Assembly (NCBI RefSeq): GCF_900182915.1
Contig: NZ_FXUG01000006.1
Location: 248,001-312,000 of the forward strand
Length of the DNA stretch: 64,000 bases
Reading direction: 5' to 3'
DNA from: Neorhodopirellula lusitana
GTDB lineage: Bacteria > Planctomycetota > Planctomycetia > Pirellulales > Pirellulaceae
In this document: piece after piece, positions 25,119 to 34,165 of the stretch
Layout of the letters: every line of letters starts with the position of its first letter
Numbering within the stretch: the stretch's first letter is position 1
Made by a program: the position numbers and the translations under genes
Notes under the pieces: generated by a model
Told to the model about the DNA's origin: nothing
Database searches by the model: none
Seen by the model: only the letters and a program-made list of their open reading frames with translations

Positions 25119-26546
25119 TTGCCCCTTACCCCCCACTACCGATCACTCCGGTTTCGCTTATTGGGGCCGATCGTTGCGACCGCTCTATTCGCCGCCGTGA
25201 TCGTCGCGATTGCTTCCTATGCACTGGGGGATCGGTGGGCGGCGGAAGAACGGGACAATCGGGTGGCGGCCATGCGGCGGACACTGACGGAAGCAAATTT
25301 TCCGCTGAACGCAATCGTGCTGAAGTCGCTTGCCGAGTTGACTCAAACCGAATTGGTCACCCTCAGCCGCGGCGGCTCGGTGCTGAACCGTACCCTGACG
25401 GTGCCGGTCAATGATTTGAGTTCCGACACGGTGGTGGTCGATAAGGATCGCTACGATGTGGTGCGATTTCAGGTGGATGGGGGCCGTCTTCGGTCGGACC
25501 GGGTGGATCAAGTTGCGGTGCTTTTTGATCAACGACAGCTTGCCGCGGACCGCCGCCGGGCAGCTTGGTTGCCGTTGGTGACAGGATTTTCGACCATCTT
25601 CGCGTTGAGTTCCATGATCTTGTGGCTGACGTCTTGGCTGGTGCGCCGAATCAGCCGTTTGCAAAAACGAGTCGAAGCGGTGGCGGCTGGCGACTTTCAA
25701 TCAGGGCGTTCGCTGGCACCGGTTACCGAGGAACCGGTCGACGAAATCGGGCGACTGGGCGTGGCCGTGGACGAAATGTCTGGCCAACTCGATCAGCTTT
25801 GGAAGCAAGTGAATCGACAACAAAGCCAAAAGCTGCTCCACCAAATCGCCGGGGGAATGGCTCATCAGTTGCGAAACAGCTTGACCGGGGCTCGGATGGC
25901 AGTTGAGTTGCATGCTCAGGTCTGCCCGGCAATGCACGCTGATCGGTCCAGCGGTGGAGATGCGAAAGGCGGTATCGGTAACGGCGAAGATGACAGTCCG
26001 ACCCAAAACACCAATGATGACGACACGTTGGAGGTTGCGATCAGTCAAATCGAGCAAGCCGAAGATTACGTGCGGCGACTCTTGTTGGCAGCATCGGGGA
26101 GGGAGGCTCCGCGGCAACCGGCGGAGATCGTGGCATGCTGGAATGAGGTGCGAACGAATCTGGCTTCGATCGCTCAGCACTGGAACGTGAAGCTGGATTG
26201 GGATTGGGACGACTCCATCGGCACCCAAACGATTGCTGACGGACCCACGTGGGTTGCCGCGATCACCAACCTGGTTCACAACGCGATGCAGGCCGGCGGT
26301 GACGAAGTGATCGTTCGCGCGAAGCAACGCGAGGATGGCTCCATTGGATTTGAGGTGCGTGACAACGGTCCTGGCCTGGACGAAAAGGTGCAAGCTGACC
26401 TCTTCGAGCCTTTTGTGACCTCCAAGCCCGAGGGTTTGGGGCTTGGCCTGTCGGTGGTCCAACGAGCGGCGGAGGTCTTGGGGGGCAAGGTTGACTGGGC
26501 ACGCTGCGATGGCTGGACAGTCTTCGAGTTCTCTATCTTCAATTGA
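25119..26546 (+). CDS. Membrane sensor histidine kinase (NtrB/ZraS-like)
   Basis: A 475-residue kinase: membrane helix at about 14-36, extracytoplasmic sensor region to about 150, second helix at about 152-172, HAMP at about 173-235, HisKA with His249 (GGMAHQLRNSLTG) and HATPase domain (NLVHNAMQAGG, DNGPGLDE, GLGLGLSVVQ). The start is TTG 25119; an in-frame stop lies four codons upstream, so no longer product is possible. The phosphorylation motif and the divergent NtrC-type regulator at 24394 indicate a matched two-component pair. A Gly/Asp-rich insertion of about 35 residues sits in the dimerisation region between the His motif and the ATPase domain, which is unusual. Confidence 0.9.
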   Translation: MPLTPHYRSLRFRLLGPIVATALFAAVIVAIASYALGDRWAAEERDNRVAAMRRTLTEANFPLNAIVLKSLAELTQTELVTLSRGGSVLNRTLTVPVNDLSSDTVVVDKDRYDVVRFQVDGGRLRSDRVDQVAVLFDQRQLAADRRRAAWLPLVTGFSTIFALSSMILWLTSWLVRRISRLQKRVEAVAAGDFQSGRSLAPVTEEPVDEIGRLGVAVDEMSGQLDQLWKQVNRQQSQKLLHQIAGGMAHQLRNSLTGARMAVELHAQVCPAMHADRSSGGDAKGGIGNGEDDSPTQNTNDDDTLEVAISQIEQAEDYVRRLLLAASGREAPRQPAEIVACWNEVRTNLASIAQHWNVKLDWDWDDSIGTQTIADGPTWVAAITNLVHNAMQAGGDEVIVRAKQREDGSIGFEVRDNGPGLDEKVQADLFEPFVTSKPEGLGLGLSVVQRAAEVLGGKVDWARCDGWTVFEFSIFN

Positions 26547-26687
26547 CGCCGGCTGACGAGTTTCACTACCGTCGCTCGCATGTTCTGTTCCCGGATAGCG
26601 AAACGACCGGCCTGCGCGAGACTCAGCACCGCTGGGCGATGCGCGAGTGCGGAAATTGCCGGGCGGAACGCAATTGGTGGGGCGAGA

Positions 26688-28859
26688 TTGCCAGTCGGCG
26701 GTTTCCCACGCCAAGGGCTATGGGCCGTTCTGGTTTTGGCTCTTTTGGTGACCGCCAACGGCTGTGCGACCGCTCGATATCTCCAAAGCCGCCCTATTCG
26801 CGATAACGCACTGGCGAATTCTCTGCATTTAATGCAGTGGAAAGGGCCTGAAATCAGCGAGCGAACGCAGGGCACACTTCGCCGCTACGGACTCAGCGAA
26901 ACCTACGATGCGAACTGCGACGTCTGCATCAACCAGTTACGCTCGCTCAATCATCAAAATTTGGATTCCGAACTGACCTACGCTGTCAGTGAATTGGCAT
27001 ACGTCGAGGGCAAGAAGGCTGAGCGTCGCGGGCAAAGCAGCGATGCGATGAACCATTATGGGATCGCGCTGACGACCAGCTATCGGTACCTGTTTGGTGA
27101 TCAGCTAGCGGACGTACGTAACCAATACGATCCCCAGTTCCGTGCCGTATGCGATCTGTATAACGAATCACTCGAGGATCTCTTGCGGGTCCTATGCAGC
27201 GAAAATCGCCTGCGTCCTGGCCAGACCTACACCATCCAGACGGCAGATCGCAAATTCGTGATTCGGACCGAAATGCGAGGTGCATGGAAGCCCGATGAAT
27301 TCGATCGCTACGAGTTTGTCAGCGACTTCGATATCAAAACACTCCGCAACCGGCACACCACTTTCGGGCTTGGTGTTCCATTGGTTGCCGTGCGAAAACC
27401 ACGCGGCAAGGAAGACGGTCGCGAGAAGTATTATCCCGAGGGACTGTCTTATGCGGTAACCGCGTTGTTGCGGTGCTCCACCGGGATTGGTCCGGGCAGC
27501 CAGCAAGTCGCCAATCACGATCTGTTGTCGCCACAATCGACTACGAAACTCGCTTCCCATAACGTCCCTAATTTTGCCGGGTCGGGCATGACCAGCGGTG
27601 AACCGGAAGAGACGCCGATTTGCGTGCTCGAGTTCTTTGACCCGCTGCGTGCAAATCAAATCAAACTGGCCGATGACTGGGTTCCCCTGGAAACGGATCT
27701 GACCACGCCGCTGGCATACTTTTTGGATTCGGACGAGTACCGCAAACGCGACCGGGCAACCGAGGGCTTGCTGGATCCCGACGACGCGCAACAGAAGCGT
27801 GGTTTGTACATGCTCGAACCGTATGACCCGAACCGCATCCCGGTCCTGATGGTCCACGGGCTGTGGTCGTCGCCGTTGACTTGGATGGACATGTTCAACG
27901 ACTTGCGAAGCTTTCCCGAGATTCGTCAGCGATACCAGTTTTGGTTCTACCTCTATCCATCCGGGCAGCCGTTCTGGATCAGTGCGACACAGTTGCGAAG
28001 TGATCTGTTTGCGATGCGGCAAACCTTTGATGCCACCGGTCAAGATCGCGCGATCGACAACATGGTGTTGGTCGGACACAGCATGGGCGGTTTGATCTCG
28101 CGAATGCAAACGATCGACAGTGGTGATGACTTCTGGAATTTGGTTACTGACCAACCCCGCGAAAAACTGCGTGGACCGCCCCAGGACGTCAACAAGCTAG
28201 TCAGTGCGCTCGACTTCCGACCTAACAAGTCGATCAGTCGTGTGATCACGATCGGAACGCCTCACCGCGGTAGCAATCTCGCCAACACAACCGTGCGTTG
28301 GTTGGCCGGTAAGGTGATCAAGCTGCCGAAGATGGCGGTCTCGACCAGCACTCGATTGACTCGAGCGAATCCCGGCTTCTTCCGTGACACACGGTTGTTG
28401 ACGGAGGCCAATGCGGTTGACTCACTCGCACCGGATTCGCCGATCTTTCCGGTCATGCTTCGCGCCAAGAAAGCATCGCAGGTTCGTTTTCATAACATCG
28501 TGGGCGTGCTTGATGACCCGCCACTATTGGCTGGGCGAAAGCATCGCGGCGATGGTGTGGTCGAATACGCCAGCGCGAAGATGGACGATGTGCAAAGTGA
28601 GTTGGTCATTGACGCTACCCACACCAACATTCACATGACGGGCAAAGCGATCTTCGAGGTCCGGCGGATTCTGTTGGAACACATCGAAGAAGTCGATTCG
28701 GAAGACCGTTTGGCGTGGGATGCTCCGACTCGAACTCCGCTCACCGCTGACGGCGCCAGCGGCCTGATTTCGGATCCGCGATTCCGGTATGAATCCACCA
28801 ACAATAACCAGTCGGTGTATCAACTCAGCGGCAGCCAGGACGGACGTCGGCTGAAGTAG
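26688..28859 (+). CDS. Lipase/esterase-like alpha/beta hydrolase lipoprotein
   Basis: A large protein whose C-terminal half is an alpha/beta hydrolase: VLMVHGLWSSPLTW (oxyanion region), LVGHSMGGLISR (nucleophile elbow, Ser at codon 28080) and a likely catalytic His near DATHTNIHM. The N-terminal 330 residues are a region common to planctomycete lipases of this type with no named fold. Two starts are possible. TTG 26688 gives 723 residues and a textbook lipoprotein signal (WAVLVLALLVTANGC, Cys26); ATG 26580 would put 36 odd residues before it, so TTG was chosen. It should be a membrane-anchored extracytoplasmic esterase acting on an unknown ester. It follows the histidine kinase by 141 nt. Confidence 0.88.
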   Translation: MPVGGFPRQGLWAVLVLALLVTANGCATARYLQSRPIRDNALANSLHLMQWKGPEISERTQGTLRRYGLSETYDANCDVCINQLRSLNHQNLDSELTYAVSELAYVEGKKAERRGQSSDAMNHYGIALTTSYRYLFGDQLADVRNQYDPQFRAVCDLYNESLEDLLRVLCSENRLRPGQTYTIQTADRKFVIRTEMRGAWKPDEFDRYEFVSDFDIKTLRNRHTTFGLGVPLVAVRKPRGKEDGREKYYPEGLSYAVTALLRCSTGIGPGSQQVANHDLLSPQSTTKLASHNVPNFAGSGMTSGEPEETPICVLEFFDPLRANQIKLADDWVPLETDLTTPLAYFLDSDEYRKRDRATEGLLDPDDAQQKRGLYMLEPYDPNRIPVLMVHGLWSSPLTWMDMFNDLRSFPEIRQRYQFWFYLYPSGQPFWISATQLRSDLFAMRQTFDATGQDRAIDNMVLVGHSMGGLISRMQTIDSGDDFWNLVTDQPREKLRGPPQDVNKLVSALDFRPNKSISRVITIGTPHRGSNLANTTVRWLAGKVIKLPKMAVSTSTRLTRANPGFFRDTRLLTEANAVDSLAPDSPIFPVMLRAKKASQVRFHNIVGVLDDPPLLAGRKHRGDGVVEYASAKMDDVQSELVIDATHTNIHMTGKAIFEVRRILLEHIEEVDSEDRLAWDAPTRTPLTADGASGLISDPRFRYESTNNNQSVYQLSGSQDGRRLK

Positions 28860-28925
28860 TTGCAACTTGCATTCAGACGAGTTGGCGGCTGGCGAACGAA
28901 GTCGCTCGCGAGGAAATCGCTATTC

Positions 28926-28988
28926 GGGAAACGCCCGGCCAGAAAACGGCGGCCCCTGTAAACGCCTGGCTCTGAAAACGCTAGCACC
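28926..28988. repeat. Imperfect tandem repeat, four units of 15-16 nt
   Basis: Units GGGAAACGCCCGGCC, AGAAAACGGCGGCCCC, TGTAAACGCCTGGCTC and TGAAAACGCTAGCACC lie end to end, about 65 nt after the lipase stop. All share RNAAACG at the same offset. The region is non-coding. Confidence 0.75.
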
Positions 28989-29118
28989 CTCACCGCTTCG
29001 GTCTGCGAAAACGATATCATTGGAAGCCAGCGTGATCCCGGTCGGCTGTGTTTCCCGAATAGGTAGCCTGCTGGTTACTTTTGCTTTTTCAATTGATAGT
29101 CGGTTTGAGTGAGACGCC

Positions 29119-30105
29119 ATGATTGTTCCCAACTACTGGGCCGAGGCAACGGCGAAGTACAAAACCGACAAAGGGCCGCGAACTCTGCGTCGTTTTGGAT
29201 GGTCCAACGAAAGCCAGGACGACGCTCAAGCTTCCGCTGAGCAACGAGCACGTCAGGCTGCCGAGGCTGCACTGGCGGGCCATTCGGTGCTGCGGCGGGA
29301 ACCGAAGGTGCCTTACAACGGAGCCGACGGGCTGCCCATCCGCGAAGAGGTCATTGATCGCCAGGGCGATGCCGTTTTGACCCGCAACAGTTACGGAGCA
29401 TTGTGTTTGAACACTCCCGATGTCTTGTTCGCGGATATCGACGCGAATGAAACGGGCGGGTGTCAGTTCTATATCGCGGTGTTCGTCGTGTCCTTTGTGG
29501 CTCTGTTGGCAACCGCCTTTCGGATGGGTGTGGAACGTCCGTTTTGGATGGTTGCTGCGGCGTCTTTCTTACTGGCGGTCGTCTTAGGCGGTGCGATTCA
29601 TGGGCTGATTTTGAAGCTGCGAGGGTCGGCCAAAACCCACGCTCGAAAACGTCTGAATCGGTTCGTTGACGGCCATCCCGATTGGCGGATGCGGCTTTAT
29701 GAAACCCCGAATGGTTGGCGGGTATTGGTGATGCATCAAACGTTTGATCCTCGCAGTGACACCGTCGCTGAGTTCTTTCGTTTCATCGGAGCGGACCCGC
29801 TTTATGTGCGGATGTGTTTTAACCAAAACTGTTTCCGGGCTCGCGTTTCACCCAAGCCCTGGCGAATCGGAATGGGCAAGCACATCAGCCCTCGCCCCGG
29901 CGTTTGGCCGATCCCGCCCCATCGCATGCAACAACGGGCCGACTGGGTGGCGGATTATGATCGGATACAGGGAGGGTTCGCGTCTTGCCGATTTGTGGAA
30001 GACCTGGGGAACACCCACTTCGCCGGCGGATGCGTCGAAACCGAGCGGGTGCGGCGTTGGCACGACAACCTAAGCCAGTCCGATAGTGAGCTGGAAATCG
30101 CGTGA
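29119..30105 (+). CDS. Conserved hypothetical membrane protein, 328 aa
   Basis: A 328-residue protein with a soluble N-terminal part (Gln/Ala-rich helix near residues 30-55), two membrane helices at about 114-134 and 140-165, and a soluble C-terminal part rich in Arg and Trp (HPDWRMRLYETPNGWRVLVMHQTFDP, ARVSPKPWRIG). I do not recognise a named family; it looks like an uncharacterised planctomycete or gammaproteobacterial transmembrane protein. It stands alone on the plus strand between the lipase and the LEPR-XLL protein, 260 nt after the former. Confidence 0.75.
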   Translation: MIVPNYWAEATAKYKTDKGPRTLRRFGWSNESQDDAQASAEQRARQAAEAALAGHSVLRREPKVPYNGADGLPIREEVIDRQGDAVLTRNSYGALCLNTPDVLFADIDANETGGCQFYIAVFVVSFVALLATAFRMGVERPFWMVAAASFLLAVVLGGAIHGLILKLRGSAKTHARKRLNRFVDGHPDWRMRLYETPNGWRVLVMHQTFDPRSDTVAEFFRFIGADPLYVRMCFNQNCFRARVSPKPWRIGMGKHISPRPGVWPIPPHRMQQRADWVADYDRIQGGFASCRFVEDLGNTHFAGGCVETERVRRWHDNLSQSDSELEIA

Positions 30106-30298
30106 AACCGTGTTCGCGTGGAGCCTCGAACTGTCAATTATTGACTCCCTAGGCACATCGGACTAGCGTTCCCTGTGGCTTTTCTTACGTCGACCATCGT
30201 GGGTTGGAACCCTTGGAGCGACGTGATTAAGCTGGTCGGTTCTGCTTTTCTTTCATGAACCGGCTATTTCGCTCGGTGCCAAGCAATCCGGTGACTCT

Positions 30299-32413
30299 AT
30301 GTCTTTATTAAACTTTCGTTTATCTCGAAGCCGGAAATCGCGGTCTCGTTCGTCACAAGTGTCCAGCGCCAATCGCCACCGCTGGGATTGCCAAGGCCGG
30401 TGGGAATGCCAAGCTTTGGAACCTCGGGTGTTGTTAGCTGGCGATGTGGGTGCGGAGCTTGGCGTGGTCATCGATTTGCGTGGGCAATCGGGCCAAGAAA
30501 AGGTGGAGGTCTTTGCGGGCGATCACTACTTGGGCACTCGATTCTTGTCGACGGACTGGCAGCGTTTTGACTTCAATGTCCAAGATGCGGGACTCGAAGG
30601 CAAAGACATTCGTGTCAACTTCATCAACGATCTTTATCAGCCTGAGTTGAACCTGGACCGGAATGTGTTTGTGGGCACGCTGTTTCTTAACGGCGAAGCG
30701 ATTGACCCCAATACTGAAAGTGCATTTTCGACTTCAACTTGGTTTGCCGAAGACGGCATTGTGGCTGGTGCAGGACGAGGCAGTGTGCTGCACGCCAACG
30801 GGTATTTGCAGTTCGGTTTACCGACGGGATCCAGGTTGACGGTGTACGCAAGAGGCGACGAGGGTGGTGAGCAATTCACGGTTCAAGCCGGGACCGAGGA
30901 TTTTTCGCCGACAACGGTCTCAACCGATCTTCAGGTCTATGAGTTCTTTCTAAACGAGACCATCGTCGCGAGTTCTTTGCGTCTACGGTTTGACAATGAT
31001 CGCTACCAGCCGACCGAAGGAATTGATTTCAATCTGTTTGTCGACCGAGTTGTTTTGGATGGCGTGACCTATCAGGCCGAAGCCGCCGATGTGCTGCAAT
31101 CCGGTGTCGTTCAAAGCGGTGTGTTGAAGACTGGTTTCCTGGGAAGTGAAACACTGCATGCCAATGGTTACTTTCAGTTCGACGCGACGACGATTCTTGG
31201 TCCGCGGTATGCATTTGACGAAAGCGTCTCGGGGGATGGTGTGATCGAATTAGAGGGTGGCAATTTTGCTTTCGCCGCTTCACGAAGTGACGGGACCTTC
31301 ATCGGTGTTTCGCAGTCGTTCGGATTCGGGTTTCCTCAATCCGCCGATAGCGCTGATGTGAACGTCTATGATTCCAACGGCAATCCGGATACTTCATTTA
31401 GTGGTGACGGATCGTTAGCGTTGTTGCCACTTGTCGAGAACGTGCTGGAGGGATCGCTGCAGTTGACGTCGTTGCGAGCCACCGAATTGCTAATCGATTC
31501 CCAAGACCGAACCGTTATTGCGTTGAGCTTGTTTGGCACCGACGGCGAGGATGGCTTTTTTAGCAAAGTGTGGGCGATTCGTTTGACGCGTGCTGGCGAT
31601 TTGGACGCTTCGTTTGGCGACGCTGGAATTTTTCGGTTTGATGGCGATTTGCCGGAGCGACTGTCTCATTTTCATGTCGATGCACTCGACCGTCTCGTTG
31701 CGACCGATGGCAGTCACTTGGTGCGGTTGACCTCGAACGGTCAAGTGGACACCAGCTTTGGTGTTGATGGCGTTCAGATGTTTAGTAGTCCCAGCATCGA
31801 TACCCAAACTTCTCAAATCACGACACGCCAAGATCGTTCGATTGTTGTCTTGTTATCACGTCCGAATCCAAGAGCCGACAACAATGGTTATCTCTTGCAG
31901 TTCAACGAGGACGGTTCTGTGGGAACCTGGTTTGGCGAGTCCGGTGTGGCCACGTTGCCGCGTATTGGTTTCAGCCTGGGTTTCGATTTCAGTGAGAACT
32001 ACAGTGACGTGGTGCTCGACTCACAAGGTCGTGCGACGTTGACTGGATCACGATCCGTGATGAGGTTGACTGAAAATGGACAACTCGATGCAACGTTTGG
32101 AGATCGAGGCCTCGCCAAACTTCCCAACGATGTCATCAGTGATGGTCATTGGTTCCGTTACGCTACCGAGTCCGGGGCGGTGATCGATTCCGAAGGCCGT
32201 ACCGTGGTGGCCACCGTCGACGGATTCATTCGGTTGGATGTTGCCGGGCGACTCGATACTTCGTTCAGCCAGGACGGCTATGGTGTGGCAATGAATGTCG
32301 GAACGCTGACCACGTTTGATACTTCCAAACTACAGATCGATTCACAGGGGCGATTGTTCTCGCCGATTCGATCGGTCGGCAATCCAGCGATCGCGGTTTG
32401 GGAATTGGTATGA
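30299..32413 (+). CDS. LEPR-XLL surface protein with two CBM60-like domains and delta-60 repeats
   Basis: A 704-residue protein. The N-terminus is basic and Ser-rich, then carries the LEPR-XLL signature (ALEPRVLLAGD, about residues 39-49), a sorting or export signal found in large planctomycete and proteobacterial surface proteins. Two related domains follow: about residues 55-150 (GQEKVEVFAGDHYLGTRFLS...VNFINDLYQPE...RNVFVGTLFLNG) and about 175-270 (GSRLTVYARGDEG...LRFDNDRYQP...FNLFVDRVVLDG). They resemble the calcium-dependent carbohydrate-binding module CBM60. The C-terminal half holds delta-60/DUF5122 beta-propeller repeats (LDASFGDAGIF, VDTSFGVDGVQ, LDATFGDRGLA, LDTSFSQDGYG). No catalytic domain was seen, so polysaccharide binding or adhesion is the likely role. 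Confidence 0.85.
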   Translation: MSLLNFRLSRSRKSRSRSSQVSSANRHRWDCQGRWECQALEPRVLLAGDVGAELGVVIDLRGQSGQEKVEVFAGDHYLGTRFLSTDWQRFDFNVQDAGLEGKDIRVNFINDLYQPELNLDRNVFVGTLFLNGEAIDPNTESAFSTSTWFAEDGIVAGAGRGSVLHANGYLQFGLPTGSRLTVYARGDEGGEQFTVQAGTEDFSPTTVSTDLQVYEFFLNETIVASSLRLRFDNDRYQPTEGIDFNLFVDRVVLDGVTYQAEAADVLQSGVVQSGVLKTGFLGSETLHANGYFQFDATTILGPRYAFDESVSGDGVIELEGGNFAFAASRSDGTFIGVSQSFGFGFPQSADSADVNVYDSNGNPDTSFSGDGSLALLPLVENVLEGSLQLTSLRATELLIDSQDRTVIALSLFGTDGEDGFFSKVWAIRLTRAGDLDASFGDAGIFRFDGDLPERLSHFHVDALDRLVATDGSHLVRLTSNGQVDTSFGVDGVQMFSSPSIDTQTSQITTRQDRSIVVLLSRPNPRADNNGYLLQFNEDGSVGTWFGESGVATLPRIGFSLGFDFSENYSDVVLDSQGRATLTGSRSVMRLTENGQLDATFGDRGLAKLPNDVISDGHWFRYATESGAVIDSEGRTVVATVDGFIRLDVAGRLDTSFSQDGYGVAMNVGTLTTFDTSKLQIDSQGRLFSPIRSVGNPAIAVWELV

Positions 32414-32647
32414 CGTTGGCTAAGAACGTCACCCGCTCAATCATTTCCTAACAAAGAATTCACATCGAGGTGCTTACTGGGTGTGGACGCCGGGAATGTT
32501 GGTTGAAGTCGGTTCACTGTTTTGCGAAGCGTTGCACGAGGTGAATCTGTAATCGCCGTGCGAGATAGCGTGTGATTTGCCGAAGTCGGCTACACTGCCC
32601 GTTTTTCGATTTTGTTCTCACCCCGCAACCCTCGCAAAGCCACCTTT

Positions 32648-34096
32648 ATGACGCGACCACGACTGAATGAAGCCCGTACTAAGATTGTCGCAACCGTGGG
32701 GCCGGCCTGTGATAGTGTGGAACGCTTATGTGAGTTGATTGAAGCAGGCGTTGACGTTTTTCGTATCAACAGTGCCCACGGTACGATTGAGCAACATGCC
32801 GAAAAACTGGCCAATATTCGAACCGCATCCATTCAAACGGGCTTTCCCGTTGGTGTGTTGCTTGACTTGGCGGGACCGAAGATCCGGCTGGGGCAGTTGG
32901 CGACCGAGCCCATGCAATGTTCGCTTGGCCAAAAATTCACCTTCATTCGAGGCCAGTCCTCTGATGCCCCTGACGAACTCACCAGCTCTTATGCGCGGTT
33001 GATCGACGAACTTGACCGGGGTGATCGGGTCATGCTGGCCGACGGAACGGTGGCGTTGGAAGTCGAAAGTGTCTCGGCTGACAAGGCTGTTTGCCACGTT
33101 GTCGCTCCAGGAGAGATTCGGTCACGGCAGGGCATCAACTTGCCGGGCGTCAAACTCTCGGTTTCAGCCATGTTGCCTGCCGATATTGAAAATGCGATCT
33201 GGGCGGCCCAGAACGAAATCGATTTCATCAGCTTGTCCTTTGTTCGCACATCCGAAGATGTCCGTAGCCTGAAGGATTTGTTGGGAAGTTACGAATGCCC
33301 GGCATTGGTGATTGCAAAAATCGAAAAGCCTGAAGCACTGGAAAACCTGGAACGGATCGTCGAGGAAGCTGACGGAGTCATGGTGGCGCGTGGGGACCTT
33401 GGCGTGGAGATCGATGTCGCGGAAACTCCCGTGGCTCAAAAACGAATCATTGCGACCTGCAAGCGACACATGAAACCGGTCATCGTCGCAACACAAATGC
33501 TGGAATCGATGCACCACAGTTCGCGGCCAACCCGTGCGGAGGCTTCTGATGTGGCCAACGCCGTGCTTGATGGTACGGACGCTTGCATGCTTAGCGGTGA
33601 GACTGCCATTGGCGATTACCCCCGTGAAGCAGTGGCAATCATGAACCGAATCATGCGTAAGACCGAAGAAAGCGAATTGCCAACCTCACCCGCCGTTGAT
33701 GGCAAGATTGAAGCCGCCCATCGGATGGCACACGCCGTTGCCCAGGCCGGAACAAGCGTGGCAGAAGCGATCGGCAGCAAGCTGATTGCGATCGCAACCC
33801 ATTCCGGCGGCACTGCCTGGGTGAAAAGCAACACGCGGTCCTTGATTCCCACTGTGGCGGTAAGCGATCATGTCGCTTCGGTTCGGCGAATGAACCTATT
33901 CTGGGGAATCGAGCCTATGCTGTGCGAAAACATCCAGGACACGCATCATCTGATCGAGCATGTCACCCGATGGGCGAGTGCACAAACTGACAACGGGGTG
34001 GCGTTGGTGAACAGTGGCGACACCATCGTCGTTGTCAGCGGCAGTGACGTGATCGAGAACGCGGATAGCGTGCTTTCCGTTCACACGCTTCCTTAG
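32648..34096 (+). CDS. pyk: Pyruvate kinase
   Basis: From ATG 32648 the protein has 482 residues, the normal length. Recognisable motifs are RTKIVATVGPA and NSAHG at the N-terminus, the lysine-containing active-site stretch IAKIEKPEALENL, the signature MVARGDLGVEI, and ATQMLESM. The C-terminal domain with AVAQAGTSVAEAIGSK is complete. It converts phosphoenolpyruvate and ADP to pyruvate and ATP, the last step of glycolysis, in the cytoplasm. A TTG at 32612 would add 12 residues and is less likely. It stands alone with 69 nt to the next gene (DNA polymerase IV), with which it has no functional link. Confidence 0.96.
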   Translation: MTRPRLNEARTKIVATVGPACDSVERLCELIEAGVDVFRINSAHGTIEQHAEKLANIRTASIQTGFPVGVLLDLAGPKIRLGQLATEPMQCSLGQKFTFIRGQSSDAPDELTSSYARLIDELDRGDRVMLADGTVALEVESVSADKAVCHVVAPGEIRSRQGINLPGVKLSVSAMLPADIENAIWAAQNEIDFISLSFVRTSEDVRSLKDLLGSYECPALVIAKIEKPEALENLERIVEEADGVMVARGDLGVEIDVAETPVAQKRIIATCKRHMKPVIVATQMLESMHHSSRPTRAEASDVANAVLDGTDACMLSGETAIGDYPREAVAIMNRIMRKTEESELPTSPAVDGKIEAAHRMAHAVAQAGTSVAEAIGSKLIAIATHSGGTAWVKSNTRSLIPTVAVSDHVASVRRMNLFWGIEPMLCENIQDTHHLIEHVTRWASAQTDNGVALVNSGDTIVVVSGSDVIENADSVLSVHTLP

Positions 34097-34165
34097 GCAT
34101 CGACTCATTTAAGTTGCCCCATCGAAACTGAAGGTTGTCTGACTTCGCAACATTGAGGACCGCGA

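Noticed and set aside
25701..26714. Long minus-strand open frame (337 codons) opposite the histidine kinase
   Set aside because: The plus strand has clear kinase motifs through the same bases; the minus frame has no motifs and arises from high-GC codon bias.
27192..28154. Minus-strand open frame (320 codons) opposite the lipase
   Set aside because: It lies entirely inside a well-supported gene and shows no motif, signal or ribosome binding site.
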